Assembly: GCA_016789755.1 (NCBI GenBank)
Contig: JAEUQG010000043.1
Coordinates: 1-32,839 of the forward strand
Direction: 5' to 3'
From: Bryobacterales bacterium
GTDB lineage: Bacteria > Acidobacteriota > Terriglobia > Bryobacterales > Bryobacteraceae
DNA length: 32,839 nucleotides
The position numbers were made by a program, and so were the translations under genes. Every line of letters begins with the position of its first letter. The stretch's first letter is position 1. Under the pieces are notes generated by a model that saw nothing but the letters and a program-made list of their open reading frames with translations, had not been told where the DNA came from and searched no databases. This document shows positions 8,026 to 16,664 of this stretch, piece after piece.

Positions 8026-9384
8026 TTAGCGCGCGAACTGCAGGGATTGAATCATCTGGTCGAAGAACGGCTGCGCTTTCGGATACTCGCCTTCCGGAGC
8101 GATCAGAATCATATACAGCAGCCCTTGCGGATGCTCGACAGTCACCACCGCGTCCACTTCCCTCTGCCCCTTGAACGCCGACGGCCCGAAGAAGACATTC
8201 AGCAGGGCGTTGGCTCCGCTCACCTGGAAGCGCTTGGCGGCCTCCCCGCTCGGCTTCATGTCCCGATTGTTCTTCTGCATCTGATCGAGAAATGCTCTCG
8301 TGTCGTTGTCCAGATTCACCTGGCTGCGCGTCTGCGCGAGGCCGACGATGGCCCCGTAGGCAATCTCCGCGTTGCCGTTGTTCTCCGCGATTCCTTCCCG
8401 CGATGCGATCGTCACCTCAGAAGACTGCTGATTCTGGAAAACCTCCCAATTCGCCGGGTATTTGAAGGCCAGACCTTTCGAGGAGAACTGCTTCATCTGC
8501 CCGTTGGGGCGGGCGGGAACCCCGCCGCTGTCAGCCCTGAAATTCGTGTTTGCCTTTGCCGGTACGGGCAGTCCGCCGATCACTCCCTTCACCCGGCTCA
8601 GATCCGCCGTGTCCCCTTTCGTGTACTGGCGCGCGGGCATCAACTTCACTTCCGCCGAGACCGCCTTGACACGGTTGCCGGGGTTCGGATGATCGGACAG
8701 AAACTGCGGGATCGAGCGCCCGGAACTTTGCTCCTGCGCCTCCAGTTTCTCGAAGAACTTTGCCATCTCGATCGGGTCGTAGCCTGCCTTGGCCATCATG
8801 CGCGCGCCCAGCAGGTCCGCATCGCTTTCCGCCGAACGCGAGAATTTCAAGATCAGCGAGTTGGCCCCCAGCCCCGCGCCCATCTGGGCAAGTTGTCCAA
8901 GCAGCCCACCACCCGCCATCGCTCCCCCCAGACCCGCGATCAATTGCAGCGCCTGCGCCTTGGTAACCTGCGAAGTTCCGTGGCGAAGTGCAACGTGCGC
9001 CACCTCGTGGGCAACCACCCCCGCGATCTGCGCTTCGTTGTCCGCGGACAGAATCAGCCCCGTGTGCACATAGGAAGGGCCGCCCGGCAGCGCGAAAGCG
9101 TTGATCGACTTGTCGTAAACAACTTTGAACGTGTACGGATACTGCCCCGCTTCAGGCTGAGCAATCAGCTTCTTGCCGATCCGGTTGACGTATTCCGTCA
9201 ATTGCGGGTTGTCCACCACAGCCACCTGCTTCTCGATTTCCGCCGCGGCCTCTTTACCGAGTTGCACATCCTGAGCCGGTGAAAACAGGTTCCACCCCGG
9301 CTTGATGTTCTTCGGTTTTTGCGCAAACGAAACCGCGGCAGCAACCACAACGACACCTGCGGCAAGTTTGAACTGCAGCTTCAA
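8026..9384 (-). CDS. Exported M48-family metalloprotease with C-terminal extra domain
   Basis: I start at TTG 9384 (452 residues) because a perfect Shine-Dalgarno (AAGGAGG, 9394-9400) sits 9 nt upstream and the N-terminus becomes a good signal peptide (MKLQFKLAAGVVVVAAAVSF). The GTG at 9393 touches the Shine-Dalgarno and the ATG at 9441 lacks one. The zinc motif is H126-E127-x2-H130 (VVAHEVAHVALRHG), with the third ligand E186 in SRSAESDADLLGAR, as in BepA/LoiP-type M48 proteases. These act on misfolded outer-membrane proteins in the periplasm. After the protease domain, residues from about 300 to 452 form a second beta-rich domain (GLAFKYPANWEVF), resembling PsbP/DcrB-like modules. That resemblance is by eye only. 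It is divergent from ilvE and upstream of a HAD gene. Confidence 0.87.
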   Translation of the reverse strand: MKLQFKLAAGVVVVAAAVSFAQKPKNIKPGWNLFSPAQDVQLGKEAAAEIEKQVAVVDNPQLTEYVNRIGKKLIAQPEAGQYPYTFKVVYDKSINAFALPGGPSYVHTGLILSADNEAQIAGVVAHEVAHVALRHGTSQVTKAQALQLIAGLGGAMAGGGLLGQLAQMGAGLGANSLILKFSRSAESDADLLGARMMAKAGYDPIEMAKFFEKLEAQEQSSGRSIPQFLSDHPNPGNRVKAVSAEVKLMPARQYTKGDTADLSRVKGVIGGLPVPAKANTNFRADSGGVPARPNGQMKQFSSKGLAFKYPANWEVFQNQQSSEVTIASREGIAENNGNAEIAYGAIVGLAQTRSQVNLDNDTRAFLDQMQKNNRDMKPSGEAAKRFQVSGANALLNVFFGPSAFKGQREVDAVVTVEHPQGLLYMILIAPEGEYPKAQPFFDQMIQSLQFAR

Positions 9385-9389
9385 GTGGG

Positions 9390-9405
9390 ACACCCTCCTT
9401 GGTGT
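9390..9405 (-). promoter_or_regulatory. Shine-Dalgarno of the M48 gene inside a small inverted repeat
   Basis: In the mRNA sense this reads ACACC-AAGGAG-GGTGT, a 5-bp stem with the Shine-Dalgarno bases in a 6-nt loop. The Shine-Dalgarno sits 9 nt before TTG 9384 and decides that start. The stem is short, so a regulatory role is only a possibility; the ribosome-binding assignment is firm. Confidence 0.6.
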
Positions 9406-9467
9406 GTAGATGCGGGTGGAAAACGCCTTGTTACAGCGCAACTCCAGAGCCCCCGCAACCTCCCTAG

Positions 9468-9473
9468 TATAAA
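9468..9473 (+). promoter_or_regulatory. Candidate -10 element (leaderless) for ilvE
   Basis: TATAAA lies 7 nt before ATG 9481, with no Shine-Dalgarno in between. This spacing fits transcription starting at the start codon. A convincing -35 at 16-18 bp upstream is not visible, so the assignment rests on the -10 match and the absence of a ribosome-binding site. Confidence 0.4.
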
Positions 9474-9480
9474 ATGAAGT

Positions 9481-10416
9481 ATGTTACAGCCCACTGAGAA
9501 GATCTGGCACAACGGTAACTTCATTGCCTGGGACGATGCCAGGATCCACGTCTTATCTCACACCGTCAGCTATGCGAGCGCGGTATTTGAAGGGCTTCGC
9601 TGTTACCACACTGCCTCCGGTCCGGCGATCTTTCGCCTCAAGGAACATGTGCGCCGTTTGGTCGATTCCGCGAAGATCTACCGCATACCGCTTCCGTTCA
9701 GCGCTGCCGCGCTCTGCGATGCCATGGTAGAGCTTGTCATGGTCAACCGCCTCCAATCCTGCTACCTGCGCCCCATCGTCCTCCGCGGCTACGGAGAAAT
9801 GGGTGTTCTCGGAACCAAGAACCCAACGGAGATTTACATCGCCTGCTGGGAGTGGAGCAAATACCTCGGTGAGGCCGCGCTCGCCGAAGGCGTCGATGTG
9901 TGCGTTTCCTCCTGGAAGCGCATTGCCCCGAATACGCTGCCGGCGCTGGCCAAGGCCGCGTCGAACTATATGAACTCGCAGCTCATTCGAATGGAAGCGC
10001 AGGCGAATGGATACGCCGAAGGCATCGCTCTCGATGAACAGGGCTACGTCAGTGAAGGGTCCGGCGAGAACATCTTCGTTGTAAGGGATGGCAAACTGCA
10101 CACCCCTCCGCTCGGCGCCTCGGTGCTGCCGGGCATCACTCGCGATTCCATCCTCTGCCTCGCTGCGGATCTCGGCATCCCTGTTGTGGAAGGCATCATT
10201 CCCCGCGAAATGCTCTATATCGCCGACGAAGTCTTCTTCACAGGCACTGCCGCGGAGATCACTCCCATACGCTCCGTCGACAAAATCCAGGTCGGCAGCG
10301 GAAAACGCGGGCCTGTCACCGGGATGCTCCAACAGGAGTTCTTCCGCATTCTCAACGGCGAATCGCCCGATCGTCATCAATGGTTGACAGCCGTGCCCGC
10401 CGCTGTGACGGCTTAG
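9481..10416 (+). CDS. ilvE: Branched-chain amino acid aminotransferase (class IV)
   Basis: The 311-residue PLP enzyme transfers an amino group between glutamate and the 2-oxo acids of leucine, isoleucine and valine in the cytoplasm. The N-terminus (MLQPTEKIWHNG) is typical of the family and fixes the start. The Schiff-base lysine is K158 in LAKAASNYMN, and the PLP-anchoring glutamate is E192 in VSEGSGENIF. FEGLRCY at 36-42 and FFTGTAAEITPIRSVD near residue 255 are standard class IV IlvE signatures and argue against a D-amino acid aminotransferase. Length matches E. coli IlvE (309). There is no other ilv/leu gene nearby, so it is a single-gene unit, with a 37-bp gap before the DUF1592 gene on the same strand. 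Confidence 0.95.
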   Translation: MLQPTEKIWHNGNFIAWDDARIHVLSHTVSYASAVFEGLRCYHTASGPAIFRLKEHVRRLVDSAKIYRIPLPFSAAALCDAMVELVMVNRLQSCYLRPIVLRGYGEMGVLGTKNPTEIYIACWEWSKYLGEAALAEGVDVCVSSWKRIAPNTLPALAKAASNYMNSQLIRMEAQANGYAEGIALDEQGYVSEGSGENIFVVRDGKLHTPPLGASVLPGITRDSILCLAADLGIPVVEGIIPREMLYIADEVFFTGTAAEITPIRSVDKIQVGSGKRGPVTGMLQQEFFRILNGESPDRHQWLTAVPAAVTA

Positions 10417-10453
10417 CGGAATCGCGATAGCATATCCATACCACCCGCCGGAT

Positions 10454-12370
10454 ATGCAGCGATTCTTATTTCTGTTCCTGATGGCATTGCCGGTCCTGGC
10501 TCAACAGCCGGACTTCCGGACGTCCCTCTGGCCCGTGCTGGAGAAGGCCCAGTGCCGGCAATGCCACCACGACAACGGTGTCGCATCCACGACGCGTTTG
10601 CTGTTTCCGCCCCAGGAGTCCGGAAATTCCGAAGTGAACTCGTTCGGGTTGTCCCTGCGCTCTTTCGTCAACCCGGCGAAACCTGAGGATTCTCTGTTGT
10701 GGCGCAAGCCGACCCACCGTACCGCCCATGGCGGCGGGGAGCGCATCCGGCAGCGCTCCGATGAGGAGGCAGCCCTTTGGGCTTGGGTCGAACACCTTGC
10801 ATCCTTGCCCGCCCCCACCGCAACACCCTCGCCCGCCACCGCACTGCGCAAGGGAAGACAGGTTCTGCGCAGACTCACTCACACCCAGTACAACCACACG
10901 GTAAGGGACCTGCTCGGCGACGAAACAAAGCCCGCCGATCAATTCCCCAAAGAGGACTTCGTCCACGGATTCACCAATCAGGCCGATGGGCAATCGATCT
11001 CCCCATTGCAGGCCGAGGCCTACGCCCGCGCTGCCGAAAAGCTAGCCAGAAATGCGTTCTCCAAAGGAGATCGTCACCGGCTCATTCCGTGTCCGCCCTC
11101 CCCTGCCTGCCGGACTGAGTTTGTCAGAACCTTCGGCCGGAAGGCCTTCCGGCGCCCGCTCACCGACGCCGAAGTGCGCCGCTATGAGACCCTCCACGTC
11201 CGCGATTCCGATTTCCTCAAAGGCTCGCAGAATGTCGTGGAGGCTATGCTGCAATCTCCGCATTTCCTCTTTCACCTGGAGCAGGACGGCTTCCGTACCG
11301 CCAGCCGGTTGTCCTATTTCTTGTGGGACACCATGCCCGATGAGCCCTTGCTCCAAGCCGCGGAAAACGGCGGCTTGAACACACCCGATGGCGTACAGCG
11401 CCACGTGCGGCGCATGTTGGCCGACCCTCGCGCGAGGAACGCCTTCGATGAGTTTCTCTCCCAGTGGCTGCGCCTCGACCGCTTGCGCGGCGCTCTGCGT
11501 GACCGCCAACTCTTCCCCGAGTACTCGCCCGAGTTGGCTGCTTTGATGGGCGAGGAAACAACCCGCATGTTTCGCGCTCTGGTTTGGGAAGACAGAAACT
11601 TCCTCGACTTCTTCCGCGCCTCCTACACCTACCTCGTGCCGGAACTGGCCCGACTGTACGGAGTCAACTCCGGACCGGAGCCATGGGCCGAGGTGCCTTT
11701 GCCCCCTTCCTCACTGCGTGCCGGCATCTTCGGCCACGCCTCGTTCCTCACTCTCACGTCGAAGCCCGCCGAAACTTCGCCCACCGAACGCGGGCTCTTT
11801 GTCCGCGAGCATTTTCTCTGCCAGCAGGTTCCTCCTCCCCCTCCTGGTGTCAACGCGACCTTGCCTCCCGTCACGGACGAGAAGCCTGTAACCCAGCGCG
11901 AGCGCCTGAAAGTGCACTTGAGCAACGCCGTCTGCGCCAGTTGCCATTCTCTGGTGGATCCCATCGGCTTCGGCTTTGAAAACTTCGACGCCATCGGCCG
12001 CTTCCGGGAAAAGGAGCTGTTGGTCGTCTATCCAACAGCCGACGAATTGAAGACCCGGCGCAAAACGAAACCCACGGAATACCGCCTGCCCATCGATGCC
12101 AAGGGCGAAGTCCGCGGCATCGCCGAATCGGCGTTCTCCTCCCCCCGCGAATTGGGGGAGATTCTCGCCAACGAGTCCGGCTGTCAGAAGTGCGTGGTCA
12201 AACAACTCTTCCGCTATGCCATGGGACGGCCCGAAGACACCGGCGATTCCGCCGTCATCGATGCCGCCTTCCAACGCTTCCGCAATTCCCAGTTCCGTTT
12301 TCAAGAGCTTATAATGGCGATATCCATGGCACAGGCTGGCCTGCCTGTCGAAGAGCGAGGAGGCAATTAA
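10454..12370 (+). CDS. DUF1592/DUF1588/DUF1585 family exported cytochrome-like protein
   Basis: The 638-residue protein has a signal peptide (residues 1-16, [16 protein letters not shown]) followed by a haem c motif C34-x2-C37-H38 ([10 protein letters not shown]). The usual domain series of this family follows: a DUF1587-like segment ([18 protein letters not shown], about 140-200), DUF1595 ([19 protein letters not shown]), DUF1592 ([11 protein letters not shown] and [17 protein letters not shown]), DUF1588 with a proline run and a second CxxCH ([19 protein letters not shown], around residue 494), and DUF1585 ([18 protein letters not shown]). Members occur in Planctomycetes and Acidobacteriota next to a DUF1552 gene, as here. 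Their biochemical function is not established; the haem motifs suggest periplasmic electron transfer. The protein is a little shorter than many relatives. The 3' end carries the Shine-Dalgarno of the next gene. Confidence 0.9.
   Translation: MQRFLFLFLMALPVLAQQPDFRTSLWPVLEKAQCRQCHHDNGVASTTRLLFPPQESGNSEVNSFGLSLRSFVNPAKPEDSLLWRKPTHRTAHGGGERIRQRSDEEAALWAWVEHLASLPAPTATPSPATALRKGRQVLRRLTHTQYNHTVRDLLGDETKPADQFPKEDFVHGFTNQADGQSISPLQAEAYARAAEKLARNAFSKGDRHRLIPCPPSPACRTEFVRTFGRKAFRRPLTDAEVRRYETLHVRDSDFLKGSQNVVEAMLQSPHFLFHLEQDGFRTASRLSYFLWDTMPDEPLLQAAENGGLNTPDGVQRHVRRMLADPRARNAFDEFLSQWLRLDRLRGALRDRQLFPEYSPELAALMGEETTRMFRALVWEDRNFLDFFRASYTYLVPELARLYGVNSGPEPWAEVPLPPSSLRAGIFGHASFLTLTSKPAETSPTERGLFVREHFLCQQVPPPPPGVNATLPPVTDEKPVTQRERLKVHLSNAVCASCHSLVDPIGFGFENFDAIGRFREKELLVVYPTADELKTRRKTKPTEYRLPIDAKGEVRGIAESAFSSPRELGEILANESGCQKCVVKQLFRYAMGRPEDTGDSAVIDAAFQRFRNSQFRFQELIMAISMAQAGLPVEERGGN
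12357..12363 (+). promoter_or_regulatory. Shine-Dalgarno of the DUF1552 gene
   Basis: GAGGAGG lies inside the last codons of the DUF1592 gene, 11 nt before ATG 12375. This supports translation of the DUF1552 gene from a shared transcript. Confidence 0.55.
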
Positions 12371-12374
12371 GAGG

Positions 12375-13652
12375 ATGCCCGCACCAATTTCACGCCGCAC
12401 TCTGTTGCGTGGACTGGGAGTCACGCTCGCATTGCCGCCGCTCGATGCGATGTTCAACTCCAACGGCACAGCCTACGCCGCTACCGCGAAACCCGTTGAG
12501 TCTCGTTTCGTGTTCTGGTTCAACGGCAACGGCATTCCCGAGAAATACTGGATCCCGCAGGGTGAGGGCGCTGATTTCGAGTTCACACCTTGTCTGTCGC
12601 CGCTCGCTCCCTTTCGTAAAGACATTCATGTCGTCAGCGGGCTCGACAGTCCCGCCGCACGGTTGCCCGGTCCCGGCAACAGCCATTACCCTTCCATGAG
12701 CGCCGTGCTTTCCGGCAGGCCCTATACAGGCCGCGGAGCTGGTGGAATGTCCTTCGATCAATATGTGGCGCGGAACGCCGGCGAGTCCTGCCGCTTTCGC
12801 TCCCTCCAGATCGGCGTATCGCAGGAAAGCTTTGGAGAGGCGATTCAGCGCAACATGAGCTGGGCCGATCGGGACCGGCCGCTTCCTCCCGAAATGCTGC
12901 CCCACCGGCTCTTCGACCGCTTGTTCGCCGTACGCGACCGCGCCGCAATCGACAGACAAAAGAGTATCCTCGACGCTGTGCAGGAAGAAGCCCGCGCCTT
13001 GGCCGGGCGGCTCGGCGCAGCAGACCGGCACAGGCTTGAAGAGTATCTAGGCTCCGTGCGCGATCTTGAAAAGTCCATCGCCAGTCTGCCTCCGGAATAC
13101 AAAACAGTAGTCGAGCGGCCCGAAGAAGGTGGTGACCTCCGTGATTGGCCCCGTATCGCCAAGCTGCAAAGCGACCTTCTGGTCCACGCCTTCGCCAGCG
13201 GGCAGACTCGTGTCGCCAGCTATATGCTCACCAAGTGTCAGGGCCTTTCCCGCTTCCCATGGCTCGGTCACACCGCGCAACGCCACCACGAATACACTCA
13301 TGGCCAGGTAGAGACCCCTCGCGGCATGCGCATCCTGCGGGATATCTGCCGCTGGCACGTCGAAGAGTTCGCCTACCTGGTCGGCAAACTCAAAGCAACC
13401 CCCGAAGGTTCGGGCAACATGCTCGACAACACCTGCCTGTTGTTCGTTCATGAACATGCTGAGGCGAACTCCCACAAGAACAACAACCACGCCGCTTTGC
13501 TCGCCGGTCATGTGGGCAAATTGAAAACCGGCCTCCACACACGTACCACGGGAACGCTGGGGGATCTCTACCTGACGCTCGCCGATGAGGTTTTGGGTGC
13601 CCGGATCGGCTCGTTTCCTACTGCGGATAAGAAGCTGACCGAGATCGTCTGA
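12375..13652 (+). CDS. DUF1552 family Tat-exported protein
   Basis: The 425-residue protein has an N-terminal twin-arginine signal ([20 protein letters not shown]), so it is exported folded. The body has the DUF1552 signatures: [22 protein letters not shown], a [14 protein letters not shown] stretch and a [11 protein letters not shown] segment, then a helical middle and [14 protein letters not shown]. The segment [20 protein letters not shown] is rich in histidine, glutamate and asparagine; the relatives I recall carry a YGSG-SDGN-H type sequence there. It might bind a metal. It begins 4 bp after the DUF1592 stop, and this tight pairing is the family's usual context. The function is unknown; the pair probably acts together in the periplasm on an undefined redox or hydrolytic reaction. 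Confidence 0.9.
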   Translation: MPAPISRRTLLRGLGVTLALPPLDAMFNSNGTAYAATAKPVESRFVFWFNGNGIPEKYWIPQGEGADFEFTPCLSPLAPFRKDIHVVSGLDSPAARLPGPGNSHYPSMSAVLSGRPYTGRGAGGMSFDQYVARNAGESCRFRSLQIGVSQESFGEAIQRNMSWADRDRPLPPEMLPHRLFDRLFAVRDRAAIDRQKSILDAVQEEARALAGRLGAADRHRLEEYLGSVRDLEKSIASLPPEYKTVVERPEEGGDLRDWPRIAKLQSDLLVHAFASGQTRVASYMLTKCQGLSRFPWLGHTAQRHHEYTHGQVETPRGMRILRDICRWHVEEFAYLVGKLKATPEGSGNMLDNTCLLFVHEHAEANSHKNNNHAALLAGHVGKLKTGLHTRTTGTLGDLYLTLADEVLGARIGSFPTADKKLTEIV

Positions 13653-13683
13653 AGGCAGTTCATTCGTCACCGCGTCCGGCGCA

Positions 13684-14868
13684 TCACCGTCGCAAGGCGC
13701 CGTCGGGAAGTTTGCAGGCGCGGCCGGGAAAAATTCGATGCCGGTGCCGCGCCACGAAATCATAACCGACTACTCCGGCCCAGTTTGCCAGCGGAGTGAA
13801 GAACAGCAGTACTACCCCCACAATGGTGCGCCTCCACAAAGGCGCCACGGGACCGGGGGCCAGCGCAATGGCCGCGCACACCACCATCCAAAACGTGGGC
13901 AGGTACACCAGCATTCTTCGCACTGCTTGGAAACCGCTCAGTACGGACCTATCCGTTTGGATGAGCTGCAACCGGGCCGATGCTTGCTCGTCGCTGATGC
14001 CGAACTCACGCCCGCGTCCCGTTTGATAGGGAGTCCAGGCAAACACCCCTTCCAGGTCGAACCGCGAGATCTGTTCTCTGCACCAGTCGCAGAATCCGCA
14101 ATCGCCATCGTAAATCACCTCCATCCACTTGCCAGGCCACGGCATAAAGGCGAGCATCGCCGCCTGCATCCCAAAGAAGAACATTGTGAAAGTCTGGCCC
14201 GTGAACAGCAGAAATCCCGACTGAAGCATGATGCTGATGCATACTCCAGCAAAGCGCGTCCTAGGAATGCTGAGAAACGCAGCCGCCGTGAGTTCCAACA
14301 CGATCGTCGTCCAACACATCACCTTTCCCAATACGAGCGGCGGCAACATCGCACTCAGCCAAACATAAAGCGGCTGCTCCAGGCGCGTTCCTGCCCAATG
14401 CTCGAAAAACTGCCCCGAATGCCAGTCCGCGTCAAGCGCCTTGTTCAGTCCCGCCCCGAAATACACCAGCGCCACTTGCCAGCGCAGCAACTTCGGTTCG
14501 CCGCCGGTGTACAGCCCGGCAAATATCAGAAGCAACGCGCAAAACGTTTTGTTGTTGCCGTAATAGGCTCGCGACGCTACCACGCTCAGCAGAACGCTGC
14601 CGCCCAGCAGCAGACAGAATGTCCGCACATGGCGGTTAAACAGCACCGCCGCGGCGCTCAACAAAAACACGCCCTGTAGCGTGCGTTGGAATACCGCACC
14701 AGGCACAATCCGGTCGAGCCCGGGGATGAAGGGAAGAAAAGGATCAGGCAGCAACCGCACGTGATTGGTCAACAAAAACGCCAGCGCGATCAGTTTCGCC
14801 ATCAGCAGGACCGGCACAGGCAATGCCGTTCCTCCGCACCGCAGCGGATTCCAACTCGGTCCCTTCAC
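13684..14868 (-). CDS. HTTM membrane domain fused to DCC (DUF393) thiol-disulfide oxidoreductase domain
   Basis: I start at GTG 14868 (394 residues), whose GTGA overlaps the stop of the upstream gene; ATG 14883 is an alternative with five more residues. Residues 20-245 contain multiple membrane helices with [20 protein letters not shown], the pattern of HTTM domains related to vitamin K-dependent gamma-carboxylase. At about residue 252 a DCC domain begins with [13 protein letters not shown], giving C257-x2-C260 and C263. It ends with the family-typical [16 protein letters not shown] tail and a final cysteine. DCC proteins are thioredoxin-like putative oxidoreductases. Having both domains in one chain suggests a membrane-bound redox reaction, possibly electron transfer to or from a quinone-like substrate as in gamma-carboxylase, but that is speculation. 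It is translationally coupled to the small upstream gene. Confidence 0.82.
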   Translation of the reverse strand: MKGPSWNPLRCGGTALPVPVLLMAKLIALAFLLTNHVRLLPDPFLPFIPGLDRIVPGAVFQRTLQGVFLLSAAAVLFNRHVRTFCLLLGGSVLLSVVASRAYYGNNKTFCALLLIFAGLYTGGEPKLLRWQVALVYFGAGLNKALDADWHSGQFFEHWAGTRLEQPLYVWLSAMLPPLVLGKVMCWTTIVLELTAAAFLSIPRTRFAGVCISIMLQSGFLLFTGQTFTMFFFGMQAAMLAFMPWPGKWMEVIYDGDCGFCDWCREQISRFDLEGVFAWTPYQTGRGREFGISDEQASARLQLIQTDRSVLSGFQAVRRMLVYLPTFWMVVCAAIALAPGPVAPLWRRTIVGVVLLFFTPLANWAGVVGYDFVARHRHRIFPGRACKLPDGALRR

Positions 14869-15209
14869 CGCCGGTACACCCACTCGCGTTCCTCTTTTCC
14901 GTTGATCCGGTAGCGCATCACGATCGTTGCCTTCTCATCGCCTGCGTACCGCTCCTCGTAGCCTTCGAGTATATCGATGAGATTCTGCACGCTGCGGTTG
15001 TCCGTGCCCTTCATGGGCCGGCGATAGCGGTTGCGCACCTCCGCCGCCGTCAACTTGCGCCCGCTGACGCTCACCTCCAATTCATAGTCGGTCTGCATGT
15101 CGAACGGAGCCCAGCAGAAATATCTCGCCGGCGTCGCGCGCGAATACAAAATCAGCGCGGCCTGCGCAAGAAGAAGCGTGATGCCGGTCACAGCGGCGAG
15201 GCGATGCAT
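14865..15209 (-). CDS. Small membrane-anchored protein, partner of the HTTM-DCC gene
   Basis: The 114-residue protein has an N-terminal hydrophobic segment (residues 4-21, [18 protein letters not shown]) serving as signal anchor, then a charged soluble domain of about 90 residues with a single cysteine (C32). The end is rich in arginine and glutamate ([10 protein letters not shown]). I recognise no family. The TGA stop overlaps the GTG of the HTTM-DCC gene by 4 bp, so the two are translated together and the product probably works with that protein at the membrane. No clear Shine-Dalgarno precedes ATG 15209; the divergent trpB2 start is 36 bp away. Confidence 0.65.
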   Translation of the reverse strand: MHRLAAVTGITLLLAQAALILYSRATPARYFCWAPFDMQTDYELEVSVSGRKLTAAEVRNRYRRPMKGTDNRSVQNLIDILEGYEERYAGDEKATIVMRYRINGKEEREWVYRR

Positions 15210-15234
15210 CTTGTTAGACTCGTGATTCTATCGC

Positions 15235-15240
15235 AAGGAG
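15235..15240 (+). promoter_or_regulatory. Shine-Dalgarno of trpB2
   Basis: AAGGAG lies 5 nt before ATG 15246. It fixes the start well downstream of the first possible start in the frame (14823), which would run through the divergent small gene. Confidence 0.75.
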
Positions 15241-15245
15241 CCATT

Positions 15246-16610
15246 ATGCCGGACACCGTCAAATATCTGCTCGAAGAATCCCGCATTCCTAGATCCTGGT
15301 ACAACCTTGTGGCCGATCTGCCTACTCCGCCGCCGGCCGTGTTGCACCCGGGCACACTTCAACCCGTAGGCCCTGGGGATCTGGAACCTTTGTTCCCCAT
15401 GAGTCTCATCCTGCAGGAAGTAACTGCCGAGCGCGAAGTCGAAATTCCCGAACCCGTGCGCGAGGTCTACAAACAGTGGCGCCCCTCTCCGCTGTTTCGC
15501 GCACGTCGCCTCGAAAAAGCCCTCGATACACCCGCTCGTATTTACTACAAGTACGAAGGCGTAAGCCCCGCCGGCAGCCACAAACCGAACACCGCCGTGC
15601 CGCAAGCCTTCTACAACAAGGAAGCGGGCATTCACAAGATCACCACTGAAACCGGGGCAGGGCAGTGGGGCAGTTCCCTCGCCTTCGCCGGCGCTCTGTT
15701 CGGCGTTCAAGTCGATGTCTACATGGTCCGCGTCTCCTATAATCAAAAGCCCTATCGCCGTGCTCTGATGGAGACCTACGGCGCGCGCTGCGTGGCCTCG
15801 CCCTCCAACGAGACTGCCAGCGGACGCGCCGTCCTCGCTAACAGACCCGATCACCCCGGCAGCCTTGGCATCGCCATCAGCGAAGCCGTGGAACTGGCCG
15901 CCCAACGCGACGATACGAAGTATGCCCTCGGCTCAGTGCTCAATCACGTCCTGCTCCATCAAACCGTGCTCGGACAAGAAGCCATGGCGCAGTTGGAAAT
16001 GGCCAACGACTACCCGGATGTCATCGTCGGCTGTACCGGCGGCGGATCGAATTTCGCCGGCATCGCCTTCCCCTTCCTCGGTGCCCAATTGCGGGGAGGC
16101 AAGAAAACTCGGATCGTCGCCGTGGAGCCGTCGGCATGCCCCAGCCTCACTCGCGGGCGCTACGCCTATGACTTCGGCGACACCGCGCACCTCACCCCTC
16201 TTACGAAGATGCATACGCTCGGCTCCACCTTCACGCCGCCCGGTTTCCACGCCGGCGGTTTGCGCTATCACGGAATGGCGCCCCTTGTCAGCCACGTGAA
16301 GGAACTCGGCCTGATCGAGGCCAAGGCTTTCCATCAGTTGGCCTGCTTCTCTGCCGGCGTCCAGTTTGCCCGCGCCGAAGGCATCGTACCTGCTCCGGAA
16401 GCAAATCACGCAGTCCGCGGAGCCATCGATGAAGCGCTGCGCTGCAAGCAGGAGGGCCGCAGCGAAGCTATCCTCTTCAATCTCTGCGGCCACGGTCACT
16501 TCGACATGCAGGCCTACATCGATTACTTCGCCGGAAAACTCACCGACCAGGAATACGACGAATCTGAACTGGCGATGGCTCTCGCCGGTCTGCCCTCAGT
16601 GCCCGCCTAG
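15246..16610 (+). CDS. trpB: Tryptophan synthase beta chain-like enzyme, TrpB2 type
   Basis: The 454-residue PLP enzyme is of the TrpB2 subgroup, recognised by its extra N-terminal segment ([15 protein letters not shown]), the [12 protein letters not shown] motif at 79-90, and the lysine K113 in GSHKPNTAV that binds [16 protein letters not shown] is the phosphate-binding loop, and [16 protein letters not shown] is the catalytic glutamate region. Beta chains join indole and serine to make tryptophan. TrpB2 proteins often lack the features for binding TrpA and can act alone as indole-salvaging enzymes. No trpA or other trp gene is adjacent, which fits a salvage role. The ATG is fixed by an AAGGAG Shine-Dalgarno. 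It converges on the sulfatase gene across a 34-bp gap containing part of an inverted repeat. Confidence 0.92.
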   Translation: MPDTVKYLLEESRIPRSWYNLVADLPTPPPAVLHPGTLQPVGPGDLEPLFPMSLILQEVTAEREVEIPEPVREVYKQWRPSPLFRARRLEKALDTPARIYYKYEGVSPAGSHKPNTAVPQAFYNKEAGIHKITTETGAGQWGSSLAFAGALFGVQVDVYMVRVSYNQKPYRRALMETYGARCVASPSNETASGRAVLANRPDHPGSLGIAISEAVELAAQRDDTKYALGSVLNHVLLHQTVLGQEAMAQLEMANDYPDVIVGCTGGGSNFAGIAFPFLGAQLRGGKKTRIVAVEPSACPSLTRGRYAYDFGDTAHLTPLTKMHTLGSTFTPPGFHAGGLRYHGMAPLVSHVKELGLIEAKAFHQLACFSAGVQFARAEGIVPAPEANHAVRGAIDEALRCKQEGRSEAILFNLCGHGHFDMQAYIDYFAGKLTDQEYDESELAMALAGLPSVPA

Positions 16611-16629
16611 GCTACCGTGTGGTTCAGTA

Positions 16630-16664
16630 AGGTCCGCCGCGAGACTACCTCTTCCGGCGGACCT
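16630..16664. terminator. Inverted repeat between convergent trpB2 and sulfatase genes, possible bidirectional terminator
   Basis: AGGTCCGCCG (16630-16639) and CGGCGGACCT (16655-16664) are perfect 10-bp inverted arms around a 15-nt loop. The right arm lies in the last sulfatase codons and the sulfatase stop lies in the loop. No T-run follows in either direction, so if it terminates it is not a classic intrinsic terminator. Confidence 0.4.

Noticed and set aside
8047..9282. A 411-codon plus-strand frame opposite the M48 protease
   Set aside because: The M48 frame has an intact zinc site, a signal peptide and a Shine-Dalgarno. The opposite frame is arginine- and histidine-rich without any domain.
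9474..9476. ATG upstream of ilvE as an alternative start
   Set aside because: It is out of frame with the IlvE sequence.
14823..15245. N-terminal extension of trpB2 by 141 codons
   Set aside because: The extension overlaps the divergent small gene and shows no TrpB2 similarity. AAGGAG just before ATG 15246 marks the real start.
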